Origin: Desulfobacteraceae bacterium
GTDB taxonomy: Bacteria; Desulfobacterota; Desulfobacteria; Desulfobacterales; Desulfosalsimonadaceae
DNA: 9,773 nucleotides
NCBI GenBank assembly: GCA_021162325.1
Contig: JAGGYV010000323.1
Location: 1 to 9,773 of the forward strand
Reading direction: 5' to 3'
Below are positions 1 to 5,884 of the stretch, piece by piece. The notes beneath the pieces are model-generated. The model saw nothing but the letters and a program-made list of their open reading frames with translations, had not been told where the DNA came from and searched no databases. Numbering within the stretch: position 1 is the first letter of the stretch; every line of letters begins with the position of its first letter. A program made the translations under genes and the position numbers.

Positions 1-104
1 TCTTTTATAATTTTTTCTAAAATAGTAGATTTGTCATTTTCCAAGAGATCAGCTTTGATATCTTCCTCTGTGAATCCAAAACAATAACATACTAAATCAT
101 TCAT
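1..104 (-). CDS. BFD-like [2Fe-2S] / metallochaperone-type small protein, N-terminal part only
   Basis: The first 34 codons of a gene that leaves the window at base 1. The start ATG (104-102) is preceded by an AAGG Shine-Dalgarno about seven bases upstream. The visible protein begins MNDLVCYCFGFTEEDI, with a CxC pair at residues 6 and 8, then a helix-rich stretch ending STILEKIIK. A CxC followed by F and a T-x-x-D-I helix start is the pattern of BFD-like [2Fe-2S] domains and of small metallochaperone proteins found near metal-resistance genes. The second Cys pair expected further on lies outside the window. It may carry iron-sulfur or copper; this is inference. Oddly, the same reading frame is open upstream into the broken recombinase at 126-617, so the gene has only about 21 bases of its own leader left and is probably transcribed from the recombinase side. 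Confidence 0.6.
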   Translation of the reverse strand, partial: MNDLVCYCFGFTEEDIKADLLENDKSTILEKIIK

Positions 105-125
105 GATATTCCTTTTCTTCCCCAG

Positions 126-617
126 TTTTTTATGGCCCAAGTAATTTTGCAGCTCTTTGACATCCGCGCCGGATTCGGCCAGGTGGACCGCAATGGAATG
201 TTTTAAGGTGTGCCAGTGGGCTTTATCCTCCGGAAGTTTGGCCTTGCCGGCATAGTGTTTCATTAACCGGTCCAGTTGCCGCGAAGAAATCGGATTGCCC
301 TTTCGCGACACAAAAAGAGGATCCCCGTTTTTGACCTGGGATTCTCTGATATATTTTTTCAGCAGGTTTTTCCGCTTGTCATCCAGGCGAATGGTATTTG
401 AAATGGAATTTTTCAGGCGCGTGCAAAAAAGTTCCTCGCCCGGCTCGTTAAAATGTTCCTGTTGAAGCTTGCCGATTTCAGAGACCCGAAGCCCGCAGAG
501 ATACCCGATATTGAACATGGCCAGATCCCGCAGCACAAACGGGTAGTCTTTTTGCCGTTCAATGCTCCGGAACAGCTTTTTTAATTCCTTCTGAGTAAAG
601 TATTTGATTTTTTCCAT
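126..617 (-). pseudogene. Small tyrosine recombinase (FimB/E-sized), C-terminus lost
   Basis: Catalytic-domain tyrosine recombinase starting at ATG 617 (AGGGG a few bases upstream), beginning MEKIKYFTQKELKKLF. There is no N-terminal core-binding domain, as in the short roughly 200-residue members of the family. The first catalytic Arg is in CGLRVSE (residue 44), the beta-hairpin Lys in RLKNS (69), the third box reads HTLKHS (136-141, Lys where Arg is usual), and the last His is in LGHKK (162). At residue 164 homology to the neighbouring recombinase tail (681-839) stops abruptly: the segment that should carry the nucleophilic Tyr is missing. Instead the frame runs on for seven codons into the start codon of the CxC protein at 104. 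Without the Tyr it cannot recombine DNA. There is no internal stop or frameshift before the break, so the truncation looks recent. Confidence 0.8.
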
Positions 618-680
618 GGTCCCCTATTCTCTTACGGCTGATAATGACTATTTTCAGCAATTAGAACACTTGAATCATGT
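618..680. other. Spacer between the two recombinase remnants
   Basis: Sixty-three bases separating the start of the truncated recombinase from the stop of the second remnant. It holds the AGGGG Shine-Dalgarno of the former. I see no convincing promoter pair or hairpin. Confidence 0.4.
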
Positions 681-839
681 TTACACAAGTTGAGAGCTTG
701 AAGCAATTTTGTTATAAAAAGCATCTTGTTGCTTTGTGGTGAACTGAAAATAAACCATAGTGCTATCAATTTTTTTATGTCCAAGATAATTTTGCAGCTC
801 TTTCACGTCCGCGCCGCTTTCAGCCAGGGGAACTGCTGA
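681..839 (-). pseudogene. Tyrosine recombinase remnant, C-terminal tail with catalytic Tyr
   Basis: The last 50 or so codons of a second tyrosine recombinase, ending at TAA 683-681. It reads AVPLAESGADVKELQNYLGH, then KKIDSTMVYFQF with the nucleophilic Tyr, and then a tail ending SSSQLV. Over the shared 66 bases it matches the recombinase at 126-617 at 54 positions (about 82%), and nearly all differences are synonymous. Homology ends near base 839: upstream codons (KQGFSKSEAK) do not fit the family and the frame meets a stop at 875-873. One codon relative to the other copy is missing just before AVPL. No start codon or catalytic Arg remains, so this is a dead fragment. It marks the left edge of the segment carrying the transporter at 876-1667. 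Confidence 0.75.
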
Positions 840-875
840 TTTTTTTGCTTCACTCTTAGAGAATCCCTGTTTTTA

Positions 876-1667
876 TCATTTCCCAAGTTTTAATATTCTA
901 ATGGCCCCTTGAATAACCAAAATAAAAATAATTGCTCCAATGATTAAGTCAGGCTTGTTTGAGTTTAACCAATTCACCAAAACGCCTGCGGTAATGACTC
1001 CAAGGTTAATAATCACATCATTCGAAGTAAAAATCATGCTTGCTTGCATATGAGCCTCTTTGCTTTTTGATTTCTGAAGAAGGTATAAGCAAATTGTGTT
1101 AGCGATAAGTGCCAAAATTGAAATAATAATCATAGTTGAAAAGTCCGGCATTTTTTCCACTCCTACAAACCTTCTAATAACTTCTACAAATCCAATAATT
1201 GCAAGTGTGATTTGAAAATATCCAGCCAGGTGCGAAATTTTCTTTTTTTTTACCAACGTTCCGCCAACTGCAAACAGACTGATTATGTATACAAATGAGT
1301 CAGCAAGCATATCTAAACTGTCAGCAACAAGACCCATTGATTCGGAAACCATGCCTGTTGTCATTTCAATTATGAAGAATGCAAAATTTATTGCAAGGAC
1401 AGCCCAAAGCAATTTTCGTTGGTTCGTTTGTTCTTTAAAATTAGCTTGGACGGATTGTTCAGTTTTAATTCGTTTTCCACCTAAATTTAAATCAATTACG
1501 GAGCGTTCAATTTCCTTTAATTTGCCTATATGAACAACAGTTAACATTCGGTTCGGTATGTCAAATTCGAGAGACTTAACCTCCGGGATTTCATCAAGCT
1601 TCATCCTGATTAGGACCTCTTCAGAGGGGCAGTCCATTTTAGTGATTTCAAATACTGTTTTTTCCAT
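876..1667 (-). CDS. CDF-like cation transporter with N-terminal HMA-like domain
   Basis: A 263-residue inner-membrane protein predicted to export divalent metal. The start is ATG 1667 (MEKTVFEITKMDC), because AAGG sits eight or so bases upstream and family homology starts there; an upstream ATG at 1820 in the same frame adds 51 residues unlike the family. Residues 1-70 form a heavy-metal-associated-like ferredoxin fold, with MDCPSEE (11-17) in place of the usual MxCxxC, so it has one Cys. A linker is followed by membrane segments of the cation diffusion facilitator fold from about 86 to 258. TM2 carries D116, D119 and D123. In TM5 the position of the expected His is Phe (F213), while the partner Asp (D217) is kept. 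The usual cytoplasmic C-terminal domain is absent. Composition is clearly more AT-rich than the genes to the right, and the sequence closely resembles a transporter type common in Bacteroidota, so transfer is likely. Substrate unknown; zinc, cobalt or cadmium are reasonable guesses. Confidence 0.85.
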   Translation of the reverse strand: MEKTVFEITKMDCPSEEVLIRMKLDEIPEVKSLEFDIPNRMLTVVHIGKLKEIERSVIDLNLGGKRIKTEQSVQANFKEQTNQRKLLWAVLAINFAFFIIEMTTGMVSESMGLVADSLDMLADSFVYIISLFAVGGTLVKKKKISHLAGYFQITLAIIGFVEVIRRFVGVEKMPDFSTMIIISILALIANTICLYLLQKSKSKEAHMQASMIFTSNDVIINLGVITAGVLVNWLNSNKPDLIIGAIIFILVIQGAIRILKLGK

Positions 1668-1719
1668 TCGTTTTCCTTTTAAGGCTTGTTTTGGGTGCCT
1701 CGTTTCTCGAATTGAACAT

Positions 1720-1733
1720 CTGTTGTCCAACAG
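1720..1733. repeat. Palindrome in the transporter leader
   Basis: CTGTTG-TC-CAACAG is a perfect 6-2-6 inverted repeat between the candidate promoter and the transporter start codon. Its place downstream of the presumed transcription start would suit a repressor operator. As RNA a two-base loop would need fraying to fold. No regulator gene is next to it. Confidence 0.4.
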
Positions 1734-1767
1734 TCGGCACCTGATCTGCTGGAATTTTATTTTTTTT

Positions 1768-1796
1768 ACTTTACAGAAAAAACTTGAATCGCTCAA
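1768..1796 (-). promoter_or_regulatory. Candidate sigma-70 promoter for the transporter gene
   Basis: On the minus strand TTGAGC (1796-1791) and TAAAGT (1773-1768) are 17 bases apart, each matching four of six consensus positions. Transcription would start near 1761, leaving a leader of roughly 95 bases before the ATG at 1667. The match is moderate and the region is AT-rich, so chance is possible. Confidence 0.35.
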
Positions 1797-1829
1797 TACA
1801 ATGAGGTTCGGGTGCGGCATGGATAAGCT

Positions 1830-2198
1830 CAGAGGTGTATAGCACTATTAGGACCAACAAAACATTTAACGTCTGTGGGGTCGTCCTGACACCCTTCAAC
1901 AGATTTCATTAAAAAATCCAAGGCAGAACCAATGCTGAAAAGAACGCTATAGATTTTACAAAAAATACTGGTGCGGGAGAGAGATAACAAGTCCTCTCTT
2001 TTTTAATCCTTTCAAGTTCCCTGACTTTGTTCTCGGGCAAAAGACCCGAGTAACCGACTAATCTTTCAGTAAATAAAAACCAACAAAGGGCTTTTCATCA
2101 GGAAGGGCGACATTGATTTTTATTATGGCTTAATTTATAGAATTTTAACCGTACAAAGTGAAATATATTATGGATTCAAAATGAAAGGGTGTTCTTGT
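1830..2198. other. Gene-poor stretch with degenerate open frames
   Basis: About 370 bases between the transporter leader and the GGDEF gene with no credible complete gene. On the minus strand two overlapping frames stay open for about 60-70 codons. One reads through GLLPENKVRELERIKKE and stops near 1909. Another reads LDFLMKSVEGCQDD and stops at 1831-1829. They look protein-like in parts but lack a plausible start and ribosome site, and I recognise no family. They may be a decayed gene with a frameshift or simply chance. A short hairpin, CTCGGG (2032-2037) with CCCGAG (2045-2050), has no T-run after it. Confidence 0.35.
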
Positions 2199-2909
2199 TT
2201 ATATCGTCACTAATGGTTTTAAATTAATTACAGAGGCTTTGGAGTCGCGCTTTTGCTCGTACATCATTCCATCCGCTCGCTTTAAAAAATGATCAACCGC
2301 CTCTTTGTTTTTCAGTGTCACCATGCCAATCGAAAGACCTGCACCCCACGGACGCAAGCGCTCATTAATGTCCTGCTCAATTTGGTCAACCCTGGCCTTA
2401 ATCCCAGAAACCTTGCTACGATCTTTATTTGGCATAAGAATGGCGAATTCATCACCGCCGACCCTGTAACAGGTATCGCAAGCTTTGCGAACCGAACTTG
2501 CAAGCCATTGGGCGGTTTCTTTGAGCATTCGGTCGCCCTGGTGGTGGCCGTGTTGGTCATTGACGGCCTTAAAACAATCGATATCGATAAAAGCCAGAGT
2601 AAGAACCGTGTCCTCCCGCTGAGCCTTAAGGACTTCGGAAACAAGATCGCCCTGAAACTTTCTTTTGTTGTTCAAGCCAGTGAGACCGTCTGATTCGCTA
2701 AGCTGAATCAACTTTCTTTGATTCTGAAGCACTTTCCAAATGATAATCCCGATAACAAGGCTCATCAAAATATCGGAGATCCAATCACGTGGTGACTCAA
2801 ACCAACTTTGACATTTTTCCAGCAACTCCGACACAAACGGTACCAAAATCAGGAGGTAAAGAAAAAAACTCTTTTTCATGGGACTCGATATTTCGGGTTT
2901 ATATAACAT
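2199..2909 (-). CDS. Membrane-anchored diguanylate cyclase (GGDEF)
   Basis: A 236-residue protein predicted to make cyclic di-GMP from two GTP at the inner membrane. Two hydrophobic segments near the N-terminus (about 13-30 and 45-61) form a hairpin with a very short periplasmic loop and no recognisable sensor domain. The GGDEF domain fills residues 70-225: DGLTGLNNKRKF (74-85), the metal-binding FIDIDCFKAVND (108-118), RVGGDEFAIL (149-158) and GLSIGM (191-196). The active-site sequence is intact. The product-inhibition site is not canonical: KACD stands where RxxD is expected five residues before GGDEF. ATG 2909 is the earliest start after an in-frame stop; AGAG lies five bases before it, while a better AGGAG is too far at about 15 bases. 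A start at Met11 is possible. It follows the porin gene by 98 bases on the same strand, so co-transcription is possible but unproven. Confidence 0.9.
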   Translation of the reverse strand: MLYKPEISSPMKKSFFLYLLILVPFVSELLEKCQSWFESPRDWISDILMSLVIGIIIWKVLQNQRKLIQLSESDGLTGLNNKRKFQGDLVSEVLKAQREDTVLTLAFIDIDCFKAVNDQHGHHQGDRMLKETAQWLASSVRKACDTCYRVGGDEFAILMPNKDRSKVSGIKARVDQIEQDINERLRPWGAGLSIGMVTLKNKEAVDHFLKRADGMMYEQKRDSKASVINLKPLVTI

Positions 2910-3007
2910 TGACTCTTTTGGCTTCTCCTAAGTTTCCAGTACTCTCAGGCCCGCTTCCTCAGTAGTCATTATGACCATCAAGACAGATCCTGTATCACCG
3001 AATAGGT
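2910..3007. other. Porin-GGDEF spacer with a small palindrome
   Basis: This 98-base gap contains GTCAT-T-ATGAC (2965-2975), a short 5-1-5 palindrome upstream of the GGDEF start. There is no clear terminator with a T-run after the porin stop and no convincing promoter, so read-through from the porin gene is plausible. Confidence 0.3.
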
Positions 3008-4201
3008 TTAAAACCCAAAAGCGGCCTGTACTGTGACAATATCAACTGACTTATTATCATCCTCCACAACGGACCATTCTGCGGTCAGTTTGTTGGCCGG
3101 TCCCTTAATATAATAGTTGCACCCCACTCCGTAGACGGTCGTGTCATCAGTGCCGGGCTCGTCAGGCATGATGACGCTCCAATGTGCAAAAGGTTGAATT
3201 CTTTCCGCAAAGAGAACGCCTGTTTTAATTGAAAAAATATCACCATCCGTACCGGCTGTTAAGTCCGACCAGGTAACAGAGTTGACCGCATTGTTGATCC
3301 AGGTATAAGCGGCTTCAGCGGTAATTGCGCATGAATCCATGGGCAGGTCAAGGTGTACATCTGCAGTATATGCTTCATAGTTGCGCTCTATTCCTGCGCC
3401 TGCAGGGGTTGGGTAATACATCAGGTCGGGCTGGAAATCAAACCCGCCGCCAATGGCCAGAATTTTCTTTTTTCCCAGATAGGTCCCTTTGTTGAACCAG
3501 CCGGTTTCAGTATCAAACAGGTTTAGGCTGAGACGGCCTGCAAATCGCAGATTATCGTCTTCATTAATTACCTGGGTTTTAGTAGCGGCAGCATCAAGAT
3601 CGCCTTTGTTATTTTCAACGCCTTCGCCGACCATCAGACGATACTGGAGCTTATCTTCCAACACATTACCCCATAAGGTTATGCTATCATCCCGCCCGAC
3701 TTTGCTCGGATAGAAAATCCCGCTGCGAAGGCCGCCCTGTCCCCAATCGAGTTCAGTAGTCAGCAATGCTTTTGTTGAAGTGGTGCCGTAGTTGCGGGTA
3801 AAAGGGATATACATGCGCCCGACCTGTACCATTAAATCGTCACCGAGTACTTTGTAGTTGATCCAACCGTCCCTTAACGCAAGACTGGAACCAAGCCCCA
3901 TGCTCGGATTATCCAGACCTTCTTGGCCGATACGATCGCCGGCATAATGCACAAAAAAGCTTAGGTCTGATGTGACGGTGCCTTTGACACTAAGATATGT
4001 ACGTCTGATCATGAAATCGTTCAGGCTATCATCCCAATTTCCATCACCGTTCCTGTCATAATTGCCGATATATTGATACCACGCCTGCCCCCAGTAACCG
4101 ATACTCAGGGATTTATCACCGTCTCGATATAGCTCAAACGACCATGAAACAGCTGGTGCTAAAATCAACACACTTAAAATCAATAATATTTTTCGAATCA
4201 T
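3008..4201 (-). CDS. Outer-membrane porin, OprP/phosphate-selective-porin-like
   Basis: A 397-residue predicted beta-barrel. The N-terminus is a signal peptide (MIRKILLILSVLILAPAVSW) with likely cleavage around residue 21. The mature part begins with the strand-like SLSIGYWGQAWYQYIGNY and continues as alternating aromatic strands, with family-like stretches RRTYLSVKGTV (66-76) and MVQVGRMYIPF. It ends in AAFGF; a terminal Phe is the usual outer-membrane assembly signal. Organisation and length fit the OprP/OprO-like porins, but the substrate cannot be read from the sequence, and phosphate specificity should not be assumed. A loop at 49-58 (DRNGDGNWDD) resembles a calcium-binding DxNxDGx motif. 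A strong ribosome site (GGAGAGAGG) precedes ATG 4201. It lies 134 bases after the kinase gene and seems to have its own promoter. Confidence 0.85.
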   Translation of the reverse strand: MIRKILLILSVLILAPAVSWSFELYRDGDKSLSIGYWGQAWYQYIGNYDRNGDGNWDDSLNDFMIRRTYLSVKGTVTSDLSFFVHYAGDRIGQEGLDNPSMGLGSSLALRDGWINYKVLGDDLMVQVGRMYIPFTRNYGTTSTKALLTTELDWGQGGLRSGIFYPSKVGRDDSITLWGNVLEDKLQYRLMVGEGVENNKGDLDAAATKTQVINEDDNLRFAGRLSLNLFDTETGWFNKGTYLGKKKILAIGGGFDFQPDLMYYPTPAGAGIERNYEAYTADVHLDLPMDSCAITAEAAYTWINNAVNSVTWSDLTAGTDGDIFSIKTGVLFAERIQPFAHWSVIMPDEPGTDDTTVYGVGCNYYIKGPANKLTAEWSVVEDDNKSVDIVTVQAAFGF

Positions 4202-4272
4202 TTGCCTCTCTCCATTATGTATTTTTTGAGTAAAACAATTAAAGCAATTCCATGTTCAGCCTTAACTGCTCT

Positions 4273-4301
4273 ACTATAAATCTTTTAGCTGTTGGTTACA
4301 A
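4273..4301 (-). promoter_or_regulatory. Candidate sigma-70 promoter for the porin
   Basis: On the minus strand TTGTAA (4301-4296) and TATAGT (4278-4273) are separated by exactly 17 bases; the -10 matches five of six positions. Transcription would start near 4266, giving a leader of about 65 bases. This would let the porin be expressed apart from the upstream kinase gene. Confidence 0.4.
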
Positions 4302-4335
4302 TCAAAGCCGGATGATAATACCCTCATACGAACCG

Positions 4336-5535
4336 TCAACAACCGGGTTCACAGCTCAACCCAACTGTGCCGTCAATATCATTCAGCTGGTGGAATGTAT
4401 CAGTATTTTGACCTGCAGGCGGCTGAATTTGAGGGTGAATGACTGGTTGCTGTTCTATAAAAGTGCTCTCTTGGGCGAATGGCTCGAATGCCGCTGAACC
4501 AGCTTGGTTGTTCTCTATGATGCCTGGGCTATAAAAGCCTACCGTTGCCATCAGGACAAACATTGCCATGACACCGGCAATTGCCATTTTCCACTTTCGC
4601 CTCTGTAGGGACTTTGTCCGGCTACCCCCTGAAAGCACTTTAAAGAAAGGTTCTTTCTTTTCGTCTTTGAGACAGCGAGAAATGTATTCATGGAGACGGT
4701 TCACGCTATCTATCCTATTCTCCTTGTCTTCAGCGGTTGCGCCTCTGACAATCTGGTCGATGGCTTTAAAAAAAGACGATTCAACACTGTTGAGATACAC
4801 GGATTTTAATGGATGGGACTTGGCAGCCGTCGCGCCCTCGACAGCTTCGTAAAGCATTTTCCCCAAAGAGTAAATGTCTGCTTGTTCATTCGCCCATTTC
4901 AAATCAAAAAACTGTTCCGGTGCCATGTATATTGGAGAACCAAAAACAGCCATCGACCGGGTGACCGGCTTTGACCATTTAGATCGAACCAGACCAAAAT
5001 CAGCAATCTTCGGAGAGCTGCCGTCCATAAAAATATTCTCCGGCTTGAGGTCTCGGTGAATGATGCCGGCTTCGTGCAGTGCTCTTATGCCGTCAATGAC
5101 CGGTAAAAAATAGTTTCGAAGCCATTCACGGGAAATCGTTTCGTCCGGATAGAACCCTTCTCGGTCCATTGTTGACCGCAGGGTGCCACCCGGGAGATAT
5201 TCCATAACAATAAATTCGATTGGAATCTCTTTGTTGTTTTGATGGATAACAGTGGCTCCGTAGTCATGAACCGTTATCACGTTAGGATGTTGAACTTTAG
5301 CCATTGCTTGAACTTCCCGGCGAAACCGCTGTAGCCCGGTCTCTTTTTCGGCTTCATCATCAAGCGACTCCAGCCAGCTTTGGGAAATAACCTTAATAGC
5401 CACATCTCGTTTCAGCTCGAGCTGATGCGCACGGTAAACTTCGCCCATGCCGCCCTTTGCGATAAATTCAAGAATCACCCATTTTTCATTTATTATGAAG
5501 CCTGTCTTGAGTATGTTGGACGTTGTGTTTTCCAT
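4336..5535 (-). CDS. Membrane-anchored Hanks-type Ser/Thr protein kinase
   Basis: A 399-residue eukaryotic-like kinase predicted to phosphorylate proteins on Ser/Thr in the cytoplasm. All catalytic elements are present: glycine loop IAKGGMGEVY (25-34), VAIK Lys48, helix-C Glu74, HRDLKPEN (160-167), DFG (179-181) and APE (205-207). The kinase domain spans about 16-290. After a basic stretch (QRRKWK) comes a single membrane segment (about 317-335), then a 60-residue Pro/Gln-rich tail, predicted periplasmic, ending in SCEPGC. This tail has no PASTA or other known sensor repeats. The CxxxC end could bind metal or form a disulfide; that is inference. ATG 5535 has AAGG about ten bases upstream and lies 13 bases after the SHOCT gene, implying one transcript with it. 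Substrates are unknown; the SHOCT protein and the neighbouring regulators are candidates by position only. Confidence 0.95.
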   Translation of the reverse strand: MENTTSNILKTGFIINEKWVILEFIAKGGMGEVYRAHQLELKRDVAIKVISQSWLESLDDEAEKETGLQRFRREVQAMAKVQHPNVITVHDYGATVIHQNNKEIPIEFIVMEYLPGGTLRSTMDREGFYPDETISREWLRNYFLPVIDGIRALHEAGIIHRDLKPENIFMDGSSPKIADFGLVRSKWSKPVTRSMAVFGSPIYMAPEQFFDLKWANEQADIYSLGKMLYEAVEGATAAKSHPLKSVYLNSVESSFFKAIDQIVRGATAEDKENRIDSVNRLHEYISRCLKDEKKEPFFKVLSGGSRTKSLQRRKWKMAIAGVMAMFVLMATVGFYSPGIIENNQAGSAAFEPFAQESTFIEQQPVIHPQIQPPAGQNTDTFHQLNDIDGTVGLSCEPGC

Positions 5536-5548
5536 TGTGATTTTCCTT

Positions 5549-5839
5549 TTATCGATTTTCGAGACTATGGTGTTTATCGGTATCTCCTTTGCCGACGAGC
5601 ACAGATTTCATGATTTCATATTCTGATTCGATGACATCTCCTCTTGTGAACCGCTCTTCTAAGATCCTTAATGAATCGGTACGATCCTTTCCAGCTCGGC
5701 TTTGATCATGTTTTCCGGACATGCCCCATTTTTTTGGCATGATCATCCGCCGAATTGCGCCAATTCCAGCGGCCTGCCTGAGGCCGCTGATGTAAAAGGC
5801 GCTTTTGTTATAAAGATATTTGAAAGTACCGCCGAGCAT
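5549..5839 (-). CDS. Small SHOCT-domain protein
   Basis: A 96-residue basic protein. Residues 56-81 (from DSLRILEERFTRGDV to YEIMKSVL) match the short C-terminal (SHOCT) domain, a two-helix motif that usually ends small proteins and is thought to mediate oligomerisation or protein contacts. The first half has a weakly hydrophobic segment (about 13-34, SAFYISGLRQAAGIGAIRRM), which might associate with the membrane but is short and broken by Arg residues. No catalytic residues are visible. The start ATG 5839 has AAGGAG nine bases upstream. The gene sits between the ZraP-like gene (45 bases before) and the kinase gene (13 bases after), so all three are probably one operon. Its precise role is unknown. 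Confidence 0.75.
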   Translation of the reverse strand: MLGGTFKYLYNKSAFYISGLRQAAGIGAIRRMIMPKKWGMSGKHDQSRAGKDRTDSLRILEERFTRGDVIESEYEIMKSVLVGKGDTDKHHSLENR

Positions 5840-5858
5840 AGTTCGTAGCTCCTTAGAG

Positions 5859-5880
5859 CAGAGGGGCGTATGCCCCCCTG
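5859..5880 (-). terminator. GC-rich intercistronic hairpin after the ZraP-like gene
   Basis: On the minus strand CAGGGGGGC-ATAC-GCCCCTCTG folds into a nine-pair stem (one G-U) with a four-base loop, starting five bases after the ZraP-like stop codon. There is no U-run, and the AAGGAG ribosome site of the next gene follows at once. It is therefore more likely to stabilise the upstream message or partly attenuate the downstream genes than to stop transcription fully. Confidence 0.5.
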
Positions 5881-5884
5881 TCTG

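Noticed and set aside
1668..1820. Upstream ATG giving a 314-residue transporter
   Set aside because: The extra 51 residues do not resemble the family and overlap the candidate promoter and palindrome; the inner ATG at 1667 has a ribosome site.
2032..2050. CTCGGG/CCCGAG hairpin as a transcription terminator
   Set aside because: Only six pairs, a seven-base loop and no T-run on either strand.
2289..2693. Plus-strand open frame of 134 codons opposite the GGDEF gene
   Set aside because: It is the complement of a well-conserved GGDEF domain and shows no features of its own.
2941..2970. Terminator between porin and GGDEF from CTCAGG and CCTCAG
   Set aside because: The two arms are not inverted complements and no T-run follows.
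4239..4262. Sigma-54 promoter ahead of the porin (ATGGAATTGC context)
   Set aside because: The base pair 12 positions before the GC is GA rather than GG, so the -24 element is absent.
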